Of a DNA stretch of 64,000 nucleotides, positions 44,220-54,094 are shown piece by piece. Within the stretch, counting starts at the first letter, position 1, and each line of letters begins with the position of its first letter. A model generated the notes under the pieces. The model made no database searches. It was given only the letters and a program-made list of their open reading frames with translations, and was not told where the DNA came from. This DNA is from Bordetella petrii (GTDB lineage: Bacteria > Pseudomonadota > Gammaproteobacteria > Burkholderiales > Burkholderiaceae_B): NCBI GenBank assembly GCA_017745595.1, contig WMBV01000025.1, positions 35,415 through 99,414 on the forward strand, given 5' to 3'. Both the position numbers and the translations under genes were made by a program.

Positions 44220-45518
44220 TCAGGGTTGGGCGGGATTGAAGTGTTTCTTCAGCCCCTGCCAGCATTGATAGTAGTCATCCTGCAATTGCGCGCTGGCCAG
44301 GGCCCGCGCGGTGGGGCGGATGACGCGGCGCGTCTCGAACATGAAGGCCATCGTATCGCGTATGTAATGCGGCTGGCTCGTGTCGGCGGCGGTGGCCTTG
44401 TCGAAGGTGCCGGCGTCGGGGCCGTGCCCGCTCATGCAGTTGTGCAGGCTGGCGCCGCCGGGCGCGAAGCCGTCGGCCTTGGCGTCGTACACGCCGTGGA
44501 TCAGGCCCATGAACTCGCTGGCGACATTGCGGTGGAACCAGGGCGGACGGAAGGTGTCTTCCATGGCCAGCACGCGCGGCGGGAAAATCGCGAAATCCAT
44601 GTTGGCCGTGCCCGGGGTGTCGGACGGCGCGGTCAGCACGGTGAAGATCGATGGATCGGGGTGATCGAAGCTGATCGATCCGATGGTATTGAAATGGCGC
44701 AGGTCGTACTTGTAGGGCGCGTGCGTGCCGTGCCAGGCCACCACGTCCAGCGGCGAATGGCCGATGGCGGCGCGCCAGAAACCGCCCGTGAATTTGCCGA
44801 TGAGTTCGAACTCGCCTTCGACGTCTTCGTACCAGGCCACGGGGGTCTGGAAGTCGCGCGCATTGGCCAGGCAGTTCGAACCGATGGGCCCGAGTTCGGG
44901 CAGGCGCAGCGCCGCGCCGTAGTTCTCGAGCATGTAGCCGCGCGCCTGGCCGTCGGGCAATTCCACGCGCAGGCGCACGCCGCGCGGAATGACGGCGATT
45001 TCCAGCGGCTCGACGTCGACGATGCCGAGTTCGGTAGCCAGGCGCAGGCGCCCCTGTTGCGGCACGATCAGCAGTTCGCCGTCGGCGTTATAGAAAAAGC
45101 GCCCCTGCATCGACCGGTTGGCCGCGTACAGGTGAATGCCGACGCCCGCGTGCTCGCCGGGCCCGCCGTTGCCGCCCCAGGTTTGCACCCCCTCGATGAA
45201 ATCGGTGGGCGCGCCGGGAATGGGCAGGGGGCTCCAGCGCAATTGGTTGGGCGTGATCGGGGCCGTGCCGAAATCGCTCAGCCAGCCGGTCGCGCCGGTA
45301 AAGGGTTCGAAGGGCCGGTGCTGCGCTCCGGGCCGGATGCGGTACAGCCAGGAGCGGCGATTCTCGGCGCGCGGCGCGGTAAAGGCCGTGCCCGACAGTT
45401 GTTCGGCGTATAGGCCATAGGGGCAGCGCTGCGGGGAATTGCGGCCGGCCGGCAGGGCGCCGGGCAGGGCTTCGGTGGCCCAGTCGTTGCCGAACCCGGA
45501 TAAATATTGCAGGGGCAT
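44220..45518 (-). CDS. hmgA: Homogentisate 1,2-dioxygenase
   Basis: A 432-residue homogentisate 1,2-dioxygenase, a non-heme iron enzyme that opens the ring of homogentisate to maleylacetoacetate. It begins [20 protein letters not shown] and has [13 protein letters not shown] early loops only in other frames; in this frame [19 protein letters not shown] is clear. The iron-ligand region is [20 protein letters not shown] (His and Glu) with [20 protein letters not shown] (His) after it. Maleylacetoacetate isomerase, the intermediate step, is not encoded nearby. The gene is divergent from a LysR-family regulator. Confidence 0.94.
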   Translation of the reverse strand: MPLQYLSGFGNDWATEALPGALPAGRNSPQRCPYGLYAEQLSGTAFTAPRAENRRSWLYRIRPGAQHRPFEPFTGATGWLSDFGTAPITPNQLRWSPLPIPGAPTDFIEGVQTWGGNGGPGEHAGVGIHLYAANRSMQGRFFYNADGELLIVPQQGRLRLATELGIVDVEPLEIAVIPRGVRLRVELPDGQARGYMLENYGAALRLPELGPIGSNCLANARDFQTPVAWYEDVEGEFELIGKFTGGFWRAAIGHSPLDVVAWHGTHAPYKYDLRHFNTIGSISFDHPDPSIFTVLTAPSDTPGTANMDFAIFPPRVLAMEDTFRPPWFHRNVASEFMGLIHGVYDAKADGFAPGGASLHNCMSGHGPDAGTFDKATAADTSQPHYIRDTMAFMFETRRVIRPTARALASAQLQDDYYQCWQGLKKHFNPAQP

Positions 45519-45662
45519 GGTCTCTCTCTTTTGAGGGCGCGTGTCTGGGCACGCGGCGTGTCCATGTATTTTCAGTAAAAAACCGCTCCATGGCTATGGG
45601 AATAGAAGAATATCGACTATAAATTCCATGAATAGGTGCGCCACCGGCGCCAAGGACTGCGC

Positions 45663-46571
45663 ATGGCCGAACTCCGCAAGCTCGATCTGAACCTGCTGGT
45701 GGTGTTCCAGCATTTGCTGGAAGAACGCAACATCTCGGCCGTGGCGCGCCGGCTCGATCTGTCGCAGCCCGCCGTCAGCAATGCCTTGCGGCGCCTGCGC
45801 ACGGCCCTGGGCGACGATCTGTTCGTGCGCACGCCGCACGGCATGCAGCCCACGCCCCAGGCCGAACGCCTGGGCGGGCCGGTGGGCGAGGCGCTGGCGC
45901 TGCTGTCGCATACGCTCGATGCCACCCAGGATTTCCAGCCGGCGCTCAGCCAGCGGCGCTTCCGCATCGCCATGTCGGACGTGGGCGAAATCCATTTCAT
46001 GCCGCGCCTGATGGAGCAGTGCGCGCGCCACGCGCCGGCGATACGCGTCGATTCGCTGCGCCTGGCGGGCGCCGACCTGCGCCGCGAAATGGACGCCGGC
46101 CGGGTCGACCTGGCCATCGGCGCCTTCGAAGACCTGGGCAGCGGCATCATGCAGCGCATGCTGTTCCGGCAGGGTTACGCCACGCTGTTCCGGCGCGGCC
46201 ATCCCAGCGCCCACGAGGGCATGGGCCTGAAGGCGTTCCGGGCCGAAAGCCATTTGGTGGTGTCGCGCGCCGCGCCGTACGGGCAAGTGATCCAGGCGCT
46301 GGAAAAGGCCGGCGTGGCGCTCGAGGCGAATTTCAGCGTGCCGCATTTTTCGGCGGTACCGTATATCGTCAGCACCACCGACCTGCTGGCCACCGTGCCG
46401 CGCAAGCTGGCGGCCAGCGCGGCGCCTTATTTTCAGCTGGGCATGCTGACCCCGCCGGTGCGGGTGCCGGCCCTGCAAACCAATTTGTACTGGCACCGCC
46501 GTTTTCACCGCGACAGCGGCAATCAGTGGCTGCGCACGGTAGTGCAGGAGACCTTCGGCGACGCGGCCTGA
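45663..46571 (+). CDS. LysR-family transcriptional regulator divergent from hmgA
   Basis: A 302-residue LysR regulator. The N-terminal winged helix is ELRKLDLNLLVVFQHLLEER and NISAVARRLDLSQPAVSNAL, followed by the linker helix and a PBP2-type effector domain (FRIAMSDVGEIHFMPRLMEQ, QPALSQRRF). Start 45663 is preceded by AAGGA at 45651-45655. The 144-bp region 45519-45662 between it and hmgA is AT-rich around 45596-45635 with partly symmetrical GGGAAT/ATTCC sequence, a plausible LysR site. It probably controls homogentisate catabolism, although it could also act on the convergent hydroxylase genes. Confidence 0.88.
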   Translation: MAELRKLDLNLLVVFQHLLEERNISAVARRLDLSQPAVSNALRRLRTALGDDLFVRTPHGMQPTPQAERLGGPVGEALALLSHTLDATQDFQPALSQRRFRIAMSDVGEIHFMPRLMEQCARHAPAIRVDSLRLAGADLRREMDAGRVDLAIGAFEDLGSGIMQRMLFRQGYATLFRRGHPSAHEGMGLKAFRAESHLVVSRAAPYGQVIQALEKAGVALEANFSVPHFSAVPYIVSTTDLLATVPRKLAASAAPYFQLGMLTPPVRVPALQTNLYWHRRFHRDSGNQWLRTVVQETFGDAA

Positions 46572-46586
46572 CGCGGCCTGCCCGCC

Positions 46587-46796
46587 TTAGCGGGCCGCGT
46601 CCGGCAGCACCGACCGGCGCGCGCGCGCCAGCGCATCGTGGATGACATCCATATCGCCGATATGGTTGGCCAGCAGCAGGATCAGGGCGGCGTTCAGTTC
46701 GGCGCTTTGCGCGTCGGTCAGGTCGCGGTGGGTGTCGATCAGTGCTTCGTAAAAGGCATCCGGAGCCGGCAGGTTGGGGTCGATGATCAGGGGCAT
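46587..46796 (-). CDS. DUF2783 protein, likely small coupling subunit of a flavoprotein hydroxylase (MhaB-like)
   Basis: A 69-residue acidic protein (MPLIIDPNLPAPDAFYEALI, then DTHRDLTDAQSAELNAALIL, then LLANHIGDMDVIHDALARAR) that by eye belongs to the DUF2783 family of small proteins encoded beside FAD aromatic monooxygenases. It starts 13 bp after the flavoprotein gene. The size and pairing match MhaB, the small coupling protein of the two-component 3-hydroxyphenylacetate 6-hydroxylase MhaAB, which makes homogentisate. Linkage to hmgA and fahA supports that role. The equation of DUF2783 with MhaB is my inference. Confidence 0.75.
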   Translation of the reverse strand: MPLIIDPNLPAPDAFYEALIDTHRDLTDAQSAELNAALILLLANHIGDMDVIHDALARARRSVLPDAAR

Positions 46797-46809
46797 GATG
46801 TCGGTTCCT

Positions 46810-48477
46810 TCAGGCCTTGCCCAACGCGCGCGCCACGGCGCCGGCCATGGCGGCCGCGTCGAAGGCGCGGCGGCGCGCCGCGACGTGCTGGTCGGGCCGC
46901 AGCAAATAGCAGGTGCCCGCGCGCGCGTCATAGCGCTGCGCCAGGCAGCCTTGGTGGTCGTGCACGACGGCGAACTCCGGCGGCGCGCCGCCGCTGTCCA
47001 CCAGCACGATGCGCACCGGCACCGCGCCGCGGGCCAGGTCCCGCAGCGCCGCCAGCGTGGCGCGGTCCGGCTGCCGGCCGCCGCAGAACAGCGCCAGCAC
47101 GAAGCCGCCCGCCAGGTACGACAGCCACCAGGCCTCGTTGCCGTCGGCGTCGCGCACCGGCGCGTCCAGCGCCACCGCGCCGGGCGCCAGCCGGCCCGCG
47201 AAGACATCGGCATCCGGCGTGTTGAGCGGCGAGCCGGTGTAGGTGGTGGGCAGCGACAGGCGGCCGCTGTTGACCAGCCCGCGCGCGAACGGGTGCTCGC
47301 GCGCCAGGTTCAGCACGGCGTTGCGGAAGCTGCGGCTGGCCGCGCTCTTGGGCGTAATGAAATCGGTAGAACGCGTGGAATTCAACAGGTTTTCGTCGGC
47401 GGCCTGTTCGCGCTCGGCGGCGTAGGTGTCGATCAGCGTGGCGGGCGCCACGCCGCCGAGCACCGCCTGCAGTTTCCAGGCCAGGTTCTCGGCATCCTGC
47501 ACGCCGCTATTGGCGCCGCGCGCGCCGAACGGCGACACGCGGTGCGCGGCGTCGCCGGCGAACACCACGCGCCCGTGGCGGAAGGCGTCCATGCGCTCGC
47601 ACGCGAAGGTATACACGCTGACCCATTCCAGCTCGAAGCGCGCGTCGGCGCCCAGCAGGGCACGGATGCGCGGCAGCACGTTGGCGGGCTTGACGGCTTC
47701 GACCGGGTCGGCGTTCCAGCCCAGCTGGAAGTCGATGCGCCAGACGTTGTCGGGCTGCATGTGCAGCAGCACCGATTGATTGGGATGAAAGGGCGGATCG
47801 AACCAGAACCAGCGTTCGGCGGGAAAATCCGCCGTCATCCTGACATCGGCGATCAGGAAGCGGTCTTTGAATACGCGGCCATGGCTTTCCTGGCCCAGCA
47901 GCTTGCGCACCGGCGAGCGGGCGCCGTCGCAGGCCACCAGCCATTCGGCCCGCAGCGCATACGGCCCGTCGGGCGTTTCCACCAGCAGTTCCACGTCCTG
48001 CGGACCCTGTGTCACGCCCGCCACCTTGCTTTTCCAGCGCAGGTCGATCAGCGGATGCGCGCAGGCCGCCTCGTGCAGAAAGCCTTCCACATAGTATTGC
48101 TGCAGGTTCACGAAGGCCGGGCGCCGATGGCCGGGCTCGGGCAGCAGGTCGAAGCGCCACACCTCTTGGTCGCGGAAAAACACCTTGCCCACGTGCCACG
48201 ACACGCCTTTCTCGGCCATGTGCTGGCCCACGCCCAGGCGGTCCCAGATTTCCAGGGTGCGCTTGGCGAAGCAGATGGCACGCGAGCCCGTGGACAGGCG
48301 GCAGTCGTCGTCCAGCACCACCACCGGTATGCCGCGCTGCGCCAGGTCCAGGGCCGTGGTCAGCCCCACCGGCCCCGCGCCCACTACCACCACGCGATGC
48401 GACGCGGGGGACGGGCACGATTGGTCGGCGTGCTTCTGATAGGCGAACTCCAGCGCCTGGTAATCGATACGGGTCAC
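46810..48477 (-). CDS. FAD-dependent aromatic monooxygenase (MhaA-like, PheA/TfdB family)
   Basis: A 555-residue class A flavoprotein monooxygenase. The FAD Rossmann motif is RVVVVGAGPVGLTTALDLAQ near residues 25-45, the DG motif is WLVACDGARSPVRKLLGQE near 180, and the second FAD motif is VVFAGDAAHRVSPFGARGAN near 310. The C-terminal thioredoxin-like part of phenol-hydroxylase relatives follows. It hydroxylates a phenolic ring with NAD(P)H and O2. With the small DUF2783 protein and the nearby homogentisate pathway genes, the best guess is 3-hydroxyphenylacetate 6-hydroxylase; 3-(3-hydroxyphenyl)propionate-type or other phenolic substrates are possible. Confidence 0.85.
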   Translation of the reverse strand: MTRIDYQALEFAYQKHADQSCPSPASHRVVVVGAGPVGLTTALDLAQRGIPVVVLDDDCRLSTGSRAICFAKRTLEIWDRLGVGQHMAEKGVSWHVGKVFFRDQEVWRFDLLPEPGHRRPAFVNLQQYYVEGFLHEAACAHPLIDLRWKSKVAGVTQGPQDVELLVETPDGPYALRAEWLVACDGARSPVRKLLGQESHGRVFKDRFLIADVRMTADFPAERWFWFDPPFHPNQSVLLHMQPDNVWRIDFQLGWNADPVEAVKPANVLPRIRALLGADARFELEWVSVYTFACERMDAFRHGRVVFAGDAAHRVSPFGARGANSGVQDAENLAWKLQAVLGGVAPATLIDTYAAEREQAADENLLNSTRSTDFITPKSAASRSFRNAVLNLAREHPFARGLVNSGRLSLPTTYTGSPLNTPDADVFAGRLAPGAVALDAPVRDADGNEAWWLSYLAGGFVLALFCGGRQPDRATLAALRDLARGAVPVRIVLVDSGGAPPEFAVVHDHQGCLAQRYDARAGTCYLLRPDQHVAARRRAFDAAAMAGAVARALGKA

Positions 48478-48525
48478 GCGTTGTCTCCGTCCGCCAGCAT
48501 CGCCCCCTTGAGAAGGGGGTTCACC

Positions 48526-49479
48526 TTAGCCTTCGAGCTGCCGCCACATTTCCTGGTCGCGCTTGTCCGTCCAGATGCGCGGGTGGTCGTGCCCGGTGGC
48601 CTCGTCATAGGCGCGCGATACATCGAACGGCATGCAGTGATCGAAGATGACCCAGTCGCTGTAGCGCGGCTGCATGAAGTCGTAGACCTCGCGGTAGATG
48701 GCCTTCAGGTCTTTGCCGTGCGCCACGCCGCGATTGACCGCGCCGTACAGGTCGGTCAGGAAGGCGCGCGTGCCGGCCAGGCCCTGGCGCACTTCGGCCG
48801 CGTTCTTCAGCGCCGGACCGCGCCCGGGCACCATTTTCTCGGCCTCGAACCCGGCCAGCGCATCCAGGGTGGTGGGCCAGTCGCGGAAATAGGCGTCGCC
48901 GCAATACGGCGTGGACTGGTATTCGACCAGGTCGCCCGCGAACAGGATTTTCTGTTCCGGCAGCCAGGCAATCGTATCGCCCTTGGTGTGGCCGCGGCCC
49001 ACTTGCAGCAAGTGCACTTCCAGATTGCCCAGGTCGACCGTCATGGCGCCCTGGAAGGTCATGGTGGGCCAGACCAGGCCGGGCGGGATGGATTCGGCGT
49101 TGCGGAACAGGCGCGGGAAGCGGCCGATTTCGCTGGCCTTGTCCTGTTCGCCGCGTTCGGCGATCAGGTCGTAGGTGTCGCGGCTGGCCAGGATTTCCTG
49201 GGCGTTGTAGGCCGACGCGCCGAACACGCGCACCGCGTGGTAGTGCGACAGCAGGATGTATTTGATGGGCTTGTCGGTGACTTCGCGGATGCGGCGGATC
49301 ACGTCTTGCGCCATGACGGGCGTGGCCTGGGTATCCACCACCATGACGGCGTCGTCGCCGATGATGACGCCGGTATTGGGGTCGCCTTCGGCGGTGTAGG
49401 CGTAGGCGTTGTCGGACAGCTTGTCGAACGATACGACCTTGTCCGCCAGGTCGGCGTGCGAGGCGAATTGCTTGCTCAC
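48526..49479 (-). CDS. MBL-fold (metallo-beta-lactamase superfamily) hydrolase with altered metal motif
   Basis: A 317-residue MBL-fold protein. The N-terminal strand GVIIGDDAVMVVDTQATPVM carries the usual Asp. The family motif HxHxDH appears as LSHYHAVRVFGASAYNAQEI near residue 85: two His are present but the Asp-His pair is replaced by Val-Arg. LLQVGRGHTKGDTIAWLPEQ carries the next His, and ILFAGDLVEYQSTPYCGDAY carries the bridging Asp. A C-terminal His is in WVIFDHCMPFDVSRAYDEAT. The altered motif suggests a single metal or a different chemistry. The gene leads into the MhaA/MhaB-like pair on the same strand, so it probably acts in the same aromatic pathway, perhaps as a lactonase or esterase. 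Confidence 0.85.
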   Translation of the reverse strand: MSKQFASHADLADKVVSFDKLSDNAYAYTAEGDPNTGVIIGDDAVMVVDTQATPVMAQDVIRRIREVTDKPIKYILLSHYHAVRVFGASAYNAQEILASRDTYDLIAERGEQDKASEIGRFPRLFRNAESIPPGLVWPTMTFQGAMTVDLGNLEVHLLQVGRGHTKGDTIAWLPEQKILFAGDLVEYQSTPYCGDAYFRDWPTTLDALAGFEAEKMVPGRGPALKNAAEVRQGLAGTRAFLTDLYGAVNRGVAHGKDLKAIYREVYDFMQPRYSDWVIFDHCMPFDVSRAYDEATGHDHPRIWTDKRDQEMWRQLEG

Positions 49480-49514
49480 GGTGTCTCCTGTTTGGGATGG
49501 AGCCGGGGGGCATC

Positions 49515-49619
49515 GGTGTCTGACACCCTGCGGGAGTCAGACACCTGGCAAAGCCACTTGAGGTGCCCGCTTTCGCGGATACGCGGCAGGTGTCTGACTC
49601 CCGCAGGGTGTCAGACACC
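49515..49619. repeat. Paired palindromic repeat, locus 8
   Basis: Unit 49515-49545 and unit 49589-49619, both with GGTGTCTGAC/GTCAGACACC arms but in opposite orientation of the spacer, 43 bp apart. They lie between mutM and the MBL gene, both on the minus strand. The rest of 49480-49752 shows no gene. Confidence 0.9.
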
Positions 49620-49752
49620 GAACTGCCAGCCCGCCCCCGGCGATGGCGCCAATATAGTCGTCGATTCGTTTTTGTGCAATACGTTTGCTATAGACGAAAA
49701 TGCTGGGCGCGACCCTGCCTGCGCGGGGCTCGCGCCGCCGGCGCAGCGGCCG

Positions 49753-50580
49753 TCAGCGGCGCTGGCAGGCGGGGCAGTAATAGGTGGCGCGCTGGCCCTG
49801 TACCAGCCGCCGGATGGGGGTGGCGCACACGCGGCAGGGCTGGCCCGCGCGTTCGTAGACGGCGGCGTGGATCTCGAAATAGCTGCCCGGCTGGCCGCTG
49901 GCGCCCACGTAGTCGCGCAGCGTGCTGCCGCCCGACGCCAGGGCGTCGGCCAGGGTGGCGCGCACCATGTCGGCCAGCCGCGTGCAGCGGGCCAGCGATA
50001 CGCGCCGGGCCGGTGTGCGCGGGTCTATGCCGGCGCGGAACAGGCTTTCCGATGCATAAATATTGCCCACGCCCACCACGGCGTCGCCGGCCAGCAGCGC
50101 CTGCTTGATGGCGATGCCGCGGTTGCGGAACTGGCTGTGCAGCCAGGCGCCGTCGAAGCGCGGATCGAAGGGTTCGATGCCCAGCCGCGCCAGCAGCGGG
50201 TGGGCGGTGACCGGCCCCGCGTCGCCGGGGTGCCACAGCACCGCGCCGAAGCGCCGCGGGTCGTGCAGCCGCAAGGTGGCGTGGTCGAAGATCCAGTCGA
50301 CGTGGTCGTGCTTGCGCGGCGTTTCGCCGGCCGGCACGCTGCGCAGCGATCCCGACATGCCCAGGTGCACGATTTGCGTGCCGTGCTCGAAGCGCAGCAG
50401 CAAATACTTGCCGCGGCGGGCGCATTCGAGCACGGTCCGGCCGGACAGCAGGCCGGGCAGATCGGCGGGAATGGGCCAGCGCATGCGCGATTCGCGCACC
50501 AGCAGGCGGCGCAGCGTCTGGCCGGTGATGACGGCATCGATGCCGCGGCGGGTGGTTTCGACTTCGGGGAGTTCCGGCAT
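49753..50580 (-). CDS. mutM: Formamidopyrimidine-DNA glycosylase
   Basis: A 275-residue Fpg/MutM DNA repair glycosylase that removes 8-oxoguanine and formamidopyrimidines and nicks the strand. It begins [15 protein letters not shown], giving the catalytic Pro2 and Glu3. The Lys of the beta-strand is in [14 protein letters not shown] (position about 59). The helix-two-turn-helix region includes [18 protein letters not shown] and the C-terminal zinc finger is [20 protein letters not shown] with CPAC after it (four cysteines). It is divergent from the TPR gene with only 60 bp between starts, so the two promoters overlap. The frame extends far upstream to 52422 but only as antisense readthrough. 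Confidence 0.95.
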   Translation of the reverse strand: MPELPEVETTRRGIDAVITGQTLRRLLVRESRMRWPIPADLPGLLSGRTVLECARRGKYLLLRFEHGTQIVHLGMSGSLRSVPAGETPRKHDHVDWIFDHATLRLHDPRRFGAVLWHPGDAGPVTAHPLLARLGIEPFDPRFDGAWLHSQFRNRGIAIKQALLAGDAVVGVGNIYASESLFRAGIDPRTPARRVSLARCTRLADMVRATLADALASGGSTLRDYVGASGQPGSYFEIHAAVYERAGQPCRVCATPIRRLVQGQRATYYCPACQRR

Positions 50581-50640
50581 GAGCCAGTGTAAGATGATCG
50601 CAGGTGTACAGATGATTGTGCCATCAACCGGACAGGCCGC

Positions 50641-52464
50641 GTGAAGTCGTCGCTTAAACAAGTTCATTCCGTCGTTACCGTGCTGGCGCTCGCGCTGGCG
50701 GGTTTGCAGCCCTTGCCGGCCCTGGCGGCCGACCGGCTTCCGGGCGATGCCACCGGGCCGCGCCTGGTGCCGCAGTCGCGCACCCCCGAAACGCAGGTCA
50801 TCCGCCTGCGTCCGGGGCAGACGCCGCTGGTCACGCTGACGGCCGACATTTTCTATCGGGTGCTGGCCTCTGAAATCGCCGCCCAGCGCGGCATGTACAG
50901 CACCGCCGCTTCCACGCTGGTGAACCTGGCGCGCGAAACCGGCGATGCGCGCCTGGCGCGGCGCGCCCTGGAATTCCAGCTGGCCGGCGGCAACCTGCCC
51001 GGCGCGCTCGATGCCTCGCGCGAATGGTCGCGGCTGGCGCCGGGCGACATCGAGGCCTCGTCCACCGAACTGGCCCTGGCGGCGGCCAACGGCCAGACGG
51101 CCGGGCTGGCCAGGGCGCTGCGCACGCGCATCGACGCGGCGGTCGACAAGCCCTCCGCCATCGCGCAGGCGCTGGGCGTGCTGGGCCGCCTGAACGATCG
51201 CCGGCTGGCCCTGCGCATCCTCGACGAATCGCTCAGTCCCGCGGTGCGCAAGCTGCCCGAGGCCCACCTGGCCCTGGCCGACGTGGCCCAGGCGGCGGGC
51301 GACTACCACCGCGCCGCCCAAGAGGCCCGTGCGGCCCTGGCCGCCGATCCGCGTTCCGAACCCGCCGCGCAGCGCGTGCTGGAATACGGCGCCCGCGTCG
51401 ACCCGCAGCGCGCCGAAATCGAAGCCCGCGCCTTCCTGGCCAAGCATCCCGATGCGCGCAAGCTGCATCTGTCGCTGGCCGGCCAGATGGCCGACCGCGG
51501 CGATTACGACGGTGCCCTGGCCGAATTGCAGCTCATGGCGCGGCGCGCGCCCGAAGACTTCGACCTGCTGTTCATGCAGGCGCAGCTGGCCTACAAGGCC
51601 GGGCGCAAAGACCAGGCCCGCACGCTGCTGCAGCAGTATCTCGACGTGCAGAACCAGCGCCAAGAGGCTATTGCGCCGGGCGCCAGCGACGCCGGCGCGG
51701 CCGAGGCCGACGCGCGCGTTCTGCTGTCGCGCATCGCCGAAGACCAGGGCAACATCGACGAGGCCATCGCCCAGCTGGGCCAGATCGACGACCCCACCTT
51801 GCGCTATTCGGCACAGATGCGCCAGGCCGCGCTGCGCGCCAAGCAGGGCCGTGTCGACGAGGCCCTGGCCATGATCGACGCCGCCCAGCCCCAAGACGAA
51901 GACGACGAAGTGCAGGGGGTACTGACCAAGGCCCAGATCCTGCGCGACGCCGACCGCATCGACCAGGCGGTGGCCACGCTCGAGGCCGCCAACGAGGCGC
52001 AGCCCGACACCGTCGAAATCAAGTACGAACTGGCCATGCTGTACGAGCGCCAGGGCCGCTATGGCGAGCTCGAAACGCAGCTGCGGCAGGTGATTGCGCT
52101 CGATCCCGAGCACGCGCATGCCTACAACGCGCTGGGCTATACGCTGGCCGACCGCAACGAGCGCCTGCCCGAGGCGCTCGACCTCATCACCCAGGCGCTC
52201 GAGTTGCTGCCCGACGACCCCTTCATCCTGGACAGCATGGGCTGGGTCAAATTCCGCATGGGCGACCAGCAGGCCGCGGCCGATTACCTGTCGCGCGCCT
52301 ACGCGCAGCGCCCCGAGGCCGATATCGCCGCGCACCTGGCCGAGGTGCTGTGGGCGCAGGGCAAGCGCGAGCAGGCGCAAGAACTGCTGCAGGCCGGCTT
52401 CAAGCACGACCCCAAGAACCACACCCTGCTCGACACCGCCAAGCGCCTCGGAGTCCGCCTGTGA
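50641..52464 (+). CDS. Tetratricopeptide-repeat protein (periplasmic)
   Basis: A 607-residue protein with a probable Sec signal ([19 protein letters not shown], cleavage before ADRLPG) and many TPR-like helix pairs over nearly the whole length, for example [60 protein letters not shown] and [20 protein letters not shown] near the C-terminus. The C-terminal half matches the widespread TPR proteins encoded just upstream of lolB in betaproteobacteria; their role at the cell envelope is not well known. The start is a GTG at 50641 with weak purine run GGACAGG before it. It overlaps lolB by four bases. Confidence 0.85.
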   Translation: MKSSLKQVHSVVTVLALALAGLQPLPALAADRLPGDATGPRLVPQSRTPETQVIRLRPGQTPLVTLTADIFYRVLASEIAAQRGMYSTAASTLVNLARETGDARLARRALEFQLAGGNLPGALDASREWSRLAPGDIEASSTELALAAANGQTAGLARALRTRIDAAVDKPSAIAQALGVLGRLNDRRLALRILDESLSPAVRKLPEAHLALADVAQAAGDYHRAAQEARAALAADPRSEPAAQRVLEYGARVDPQRAEIEARAFLAKHPDARKLHLSLAGQMADRGDYDGALAELQLMARRAPEDFDLLFMQAQLAYKAGRKDQARTLLQQYLDVQNQRQEAIAPGASDAGAAEADARVLLSRIAEDQGNIDEAIAQLGQIDDPTLRYSAQMRQAALRAKQGRVDEALAMIDAAQPQDEDDEVQGVLTKAQILRDADRIDQAVATLEAANEAQPDTVEIKYELAMLYERQGRYGELETQLRQVIALDPEHAHAYNALGYTLADRNERLPEALDLITQALELLPDDPFILDSMGWVKFRMGDQQAAADYLSRAYAQRPEADIAAHLAEVLWAQGKREQAQELLQAGFKHDPKNHTLLDTAKRLGVRL

Positions 52465-53063
52465 CGGTGGCCGTGCCTACCCTGCGCCATGCGGTTCGGG
52501 GGTTGCGCGGCTGGTTGGCGGCCGGCGCGTGCGCCGTGCTGGCGGCCTGCGCCAGCGTGCCCGAAACCCCGCCCGGCACCCACGCCGATGCCTTCACGCG
52601 CGGCGGCCGTTTCGCCATCACCGTCACCGAGGCCTCGGGCGAACAGCAGGCCGTGCAGGGCGGCTTTACCTGGCGCGACGACGGCCACCGCTACCAGCTC
52701 GATCTCACCAATCCGCTGGGCTCCACCGAGGCCCGCGTGGAAGGCCGGCCCGGCCACGCCACCCTGACCAAGGCCGACGGCACCGTGCTGCAGGCCGATA
52801 CCCCCGACGCCCTGGCCGAAGAGGCGCTGGGCGGCCCGGTGCCGGTATCCAGCCTGCGCGACTGGCTGCGCGGCCGGGTGGCCGACGACGCGCCGGTCAG
52901 CGGGCTGGAACGCGATACCCAGGGCCGCCCGGCGGCCTTCGAGCAAGACGGCTGGCAGGCCCGCCTGTCGCGCTACGACAACCTGGGCCCCGGCCTGCTG
53001 GTACTGCAGCGTACCGAACCGGGGCGCCGCATTGTCGTGCGGCTGGCCGTCAGCCAGCCCTGA
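52461..53063 (+). CDS. lolB: Outer-membrane lipoprotein localisation protein LolB
   Basis: A 200-residue LolB, itself a lipoprotein, which receives lipoproteins from LolA and inserts them into the outer membrane. The signal peptide and lipobox are [16 protein letters not shown], with the modified Cys near residue 30. The mature part has [40 protein letters not shown] and [19 protein letters not shown], matching LolB. The start is the GTG at 52461, which overlaps the TPR stop (GTGA). The order lolB-ispE-tRNA-Gln-prs is conserved in related genomes. Confidence 0.9.
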   Translation: MTVAVPTLRHAVRGLRGWLAAGACAVLAACASVPETPPGTHADAFTRGGRFAITVTEASGEQQAVQGGFTWRDDGHRYQLDLTNPLGSTEARVEGRPGHATLTKADGTVLQADTPDALAEEALGGPVPVSSLRDWLRGRVADDAPVSGLERDTQGRPAAFEQDGWQARLSRYDNLGPGLLVLQRTEPGRRIVVRLAVSQP

Positions 53064-53072
53064 CCGCCGGCC

Positions 53073-53999
53073 ATGCTGTACGACGTTCCCGCGCCGGCCA
53101 AGCTGAACCTGTTCCTGCATGTAGTGGGGCGCCGGCCCGATGGCTACCACCTGCTGCAAACCGTATTCCGCTTCATCGACCTGTGCGATACGCTGCATTT
53201 CGAATCGCGCGCCGACGGCCGCATCGAGCGCGCCGCCGATCTGCCCGGCGTGCCGCCGCAACACGACCTGACCCTGCGCGCCGCGCTGGCCCTGCAACGG
53301 GCCACCGGCACGCGCCAGGGCGCGCTCATCACCCTGGAAAAACGCATTCCGCAGGGCGGCGGGCTGGGCGGCGGCTCGAGCGATGCCGCCTCGACCCTGA
53401 TCGCGCTGAACCGCCTGTGGGGCACCGGCCTGTCGCGCGGCGAGCTCATGGCGCTGGCCCTGCCGCTGGGGGCCGACGTGCCCGTCTTCGTGTTCGGCTT
53501 ATCGGCCTTCGCCGAGGGCGTGGGCGAAATCCTGACGCCGCTCGACCTTTCCCCGGCGGCGTACCTGGTGGCCCAGCCCGACGCCAGCGTGCCCACGGCC
53601 GATATTTTTTCCAGCCCCGATTTGACACGCGACACACCTTCAGTCACAATAGCGGACTTTCTTGCCTTGCAAGATTCCGGCGCGAACCGTACCGGGCATC
53701 TTGGCAGGTTTTTTGGCAGAAACGACTTGGAACCGGTGGTTTACCGGCGCTACCCTGAAGTACAGCGGGCTGCGCGGTGGCTGTCGGGGCATGGTATCCA
53801 TGCCCGCATGTCGGGGTCTGGCGCGTGTTTGTTCGCCCAGTACGCCACCATGCAGCAAGCCGTTTTGGCTCAGCAGGAAATTACCGCTACAATGCGCGTC
53901 GCTGGTGAATCAACCGGCAACACGCAGGCAGGGTTCAGGTTGGTACGGGCATGTCCCGGGTTGGCCGAGCACCCGTTGCGGAACTGGATCGCAAGATAG
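53073..53999 (+). CDS. ispE: 4-diphosphocytidyl-2-C-methyl-D-erythritol kinase
   Basis: A 308-residue GHMP kinase of the MEP isoprenoid pathway. The substrate-binding segment YDVPAPAKLNLFLHVVGRRP (Lys and Asn) and DGYHLLQTVFRFIDLCD open the protein; the ATP loop is IPQGGGLGGGSSDAASTLIA near residue 95; the C-terminal glycine motif is MSGSGACLFAQYATM near 255. It starts 9 bp after lolB. The C-terminal 40 residues are followed immediately by the tRNA gene. Confidence 0.95.
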   Translation: MLYDVPAPAKLNLFLHVVGRRPDGYHLLQTVFRFIDLCDTLHFESRADGRIERAADLPGVPPQHDLTLRAALALQRATGTRQGALITLEKRIPQGGGLGGGSSDAASTLIALNRLWGTGLSRGELMALALPLGADVPVFVFGLSAFAEGVGEILTPLDLSPAAYLVAQPDASVPTADIFSSPDLTRDTPSVTIADFLALQDSGANRTGHLGRFFGRNDLEPVVYRRYPEVQRAARWLSGHGIHARMSGSGACLFAQYATMQQAVLAQQEITATMRVAGESTGNTQAGFRLVRACPGLAEHPLRNWIAR

Positions 54000-54000
54000 T

Positions 54001-54077
54001 TGGGGAGTCGCCAAGCTGGTTAAGGCACCGGATTTTGATTCCGGCATGCGAAGGTTCGAATCCTTCCTCCCCAGCCA
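54001..54077 (+). tRNA. tRNA-Gln (anticodon UUG)
   Basis: A 77-base tRNA with encoded CCA. The acceptor arm is TGGGGAG/CTCCCCA, the D-arm follows, the anticodon stem is CCGGA/TCCGG with the 7-base loop TTTTGAT (anticodon TTG at 54035-54037), and the T-arm has GGTTCGAATCC. It begins two bases after the ispE stop and is probably cotranscribed with ispE and prs, a conserved arrangement in the family. Confidence 0.97.
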
Positions 54078-54094
54078 CCCAAATCAATAAAAAA

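Noticed and set aside
46774..50592. A 1272-codon open frame on the plus strand.
   Set aside because: It is antisense to the hydroxylase, MBL and mutM genes, whose motifs are clear, and it also reads through repeat locus 8.
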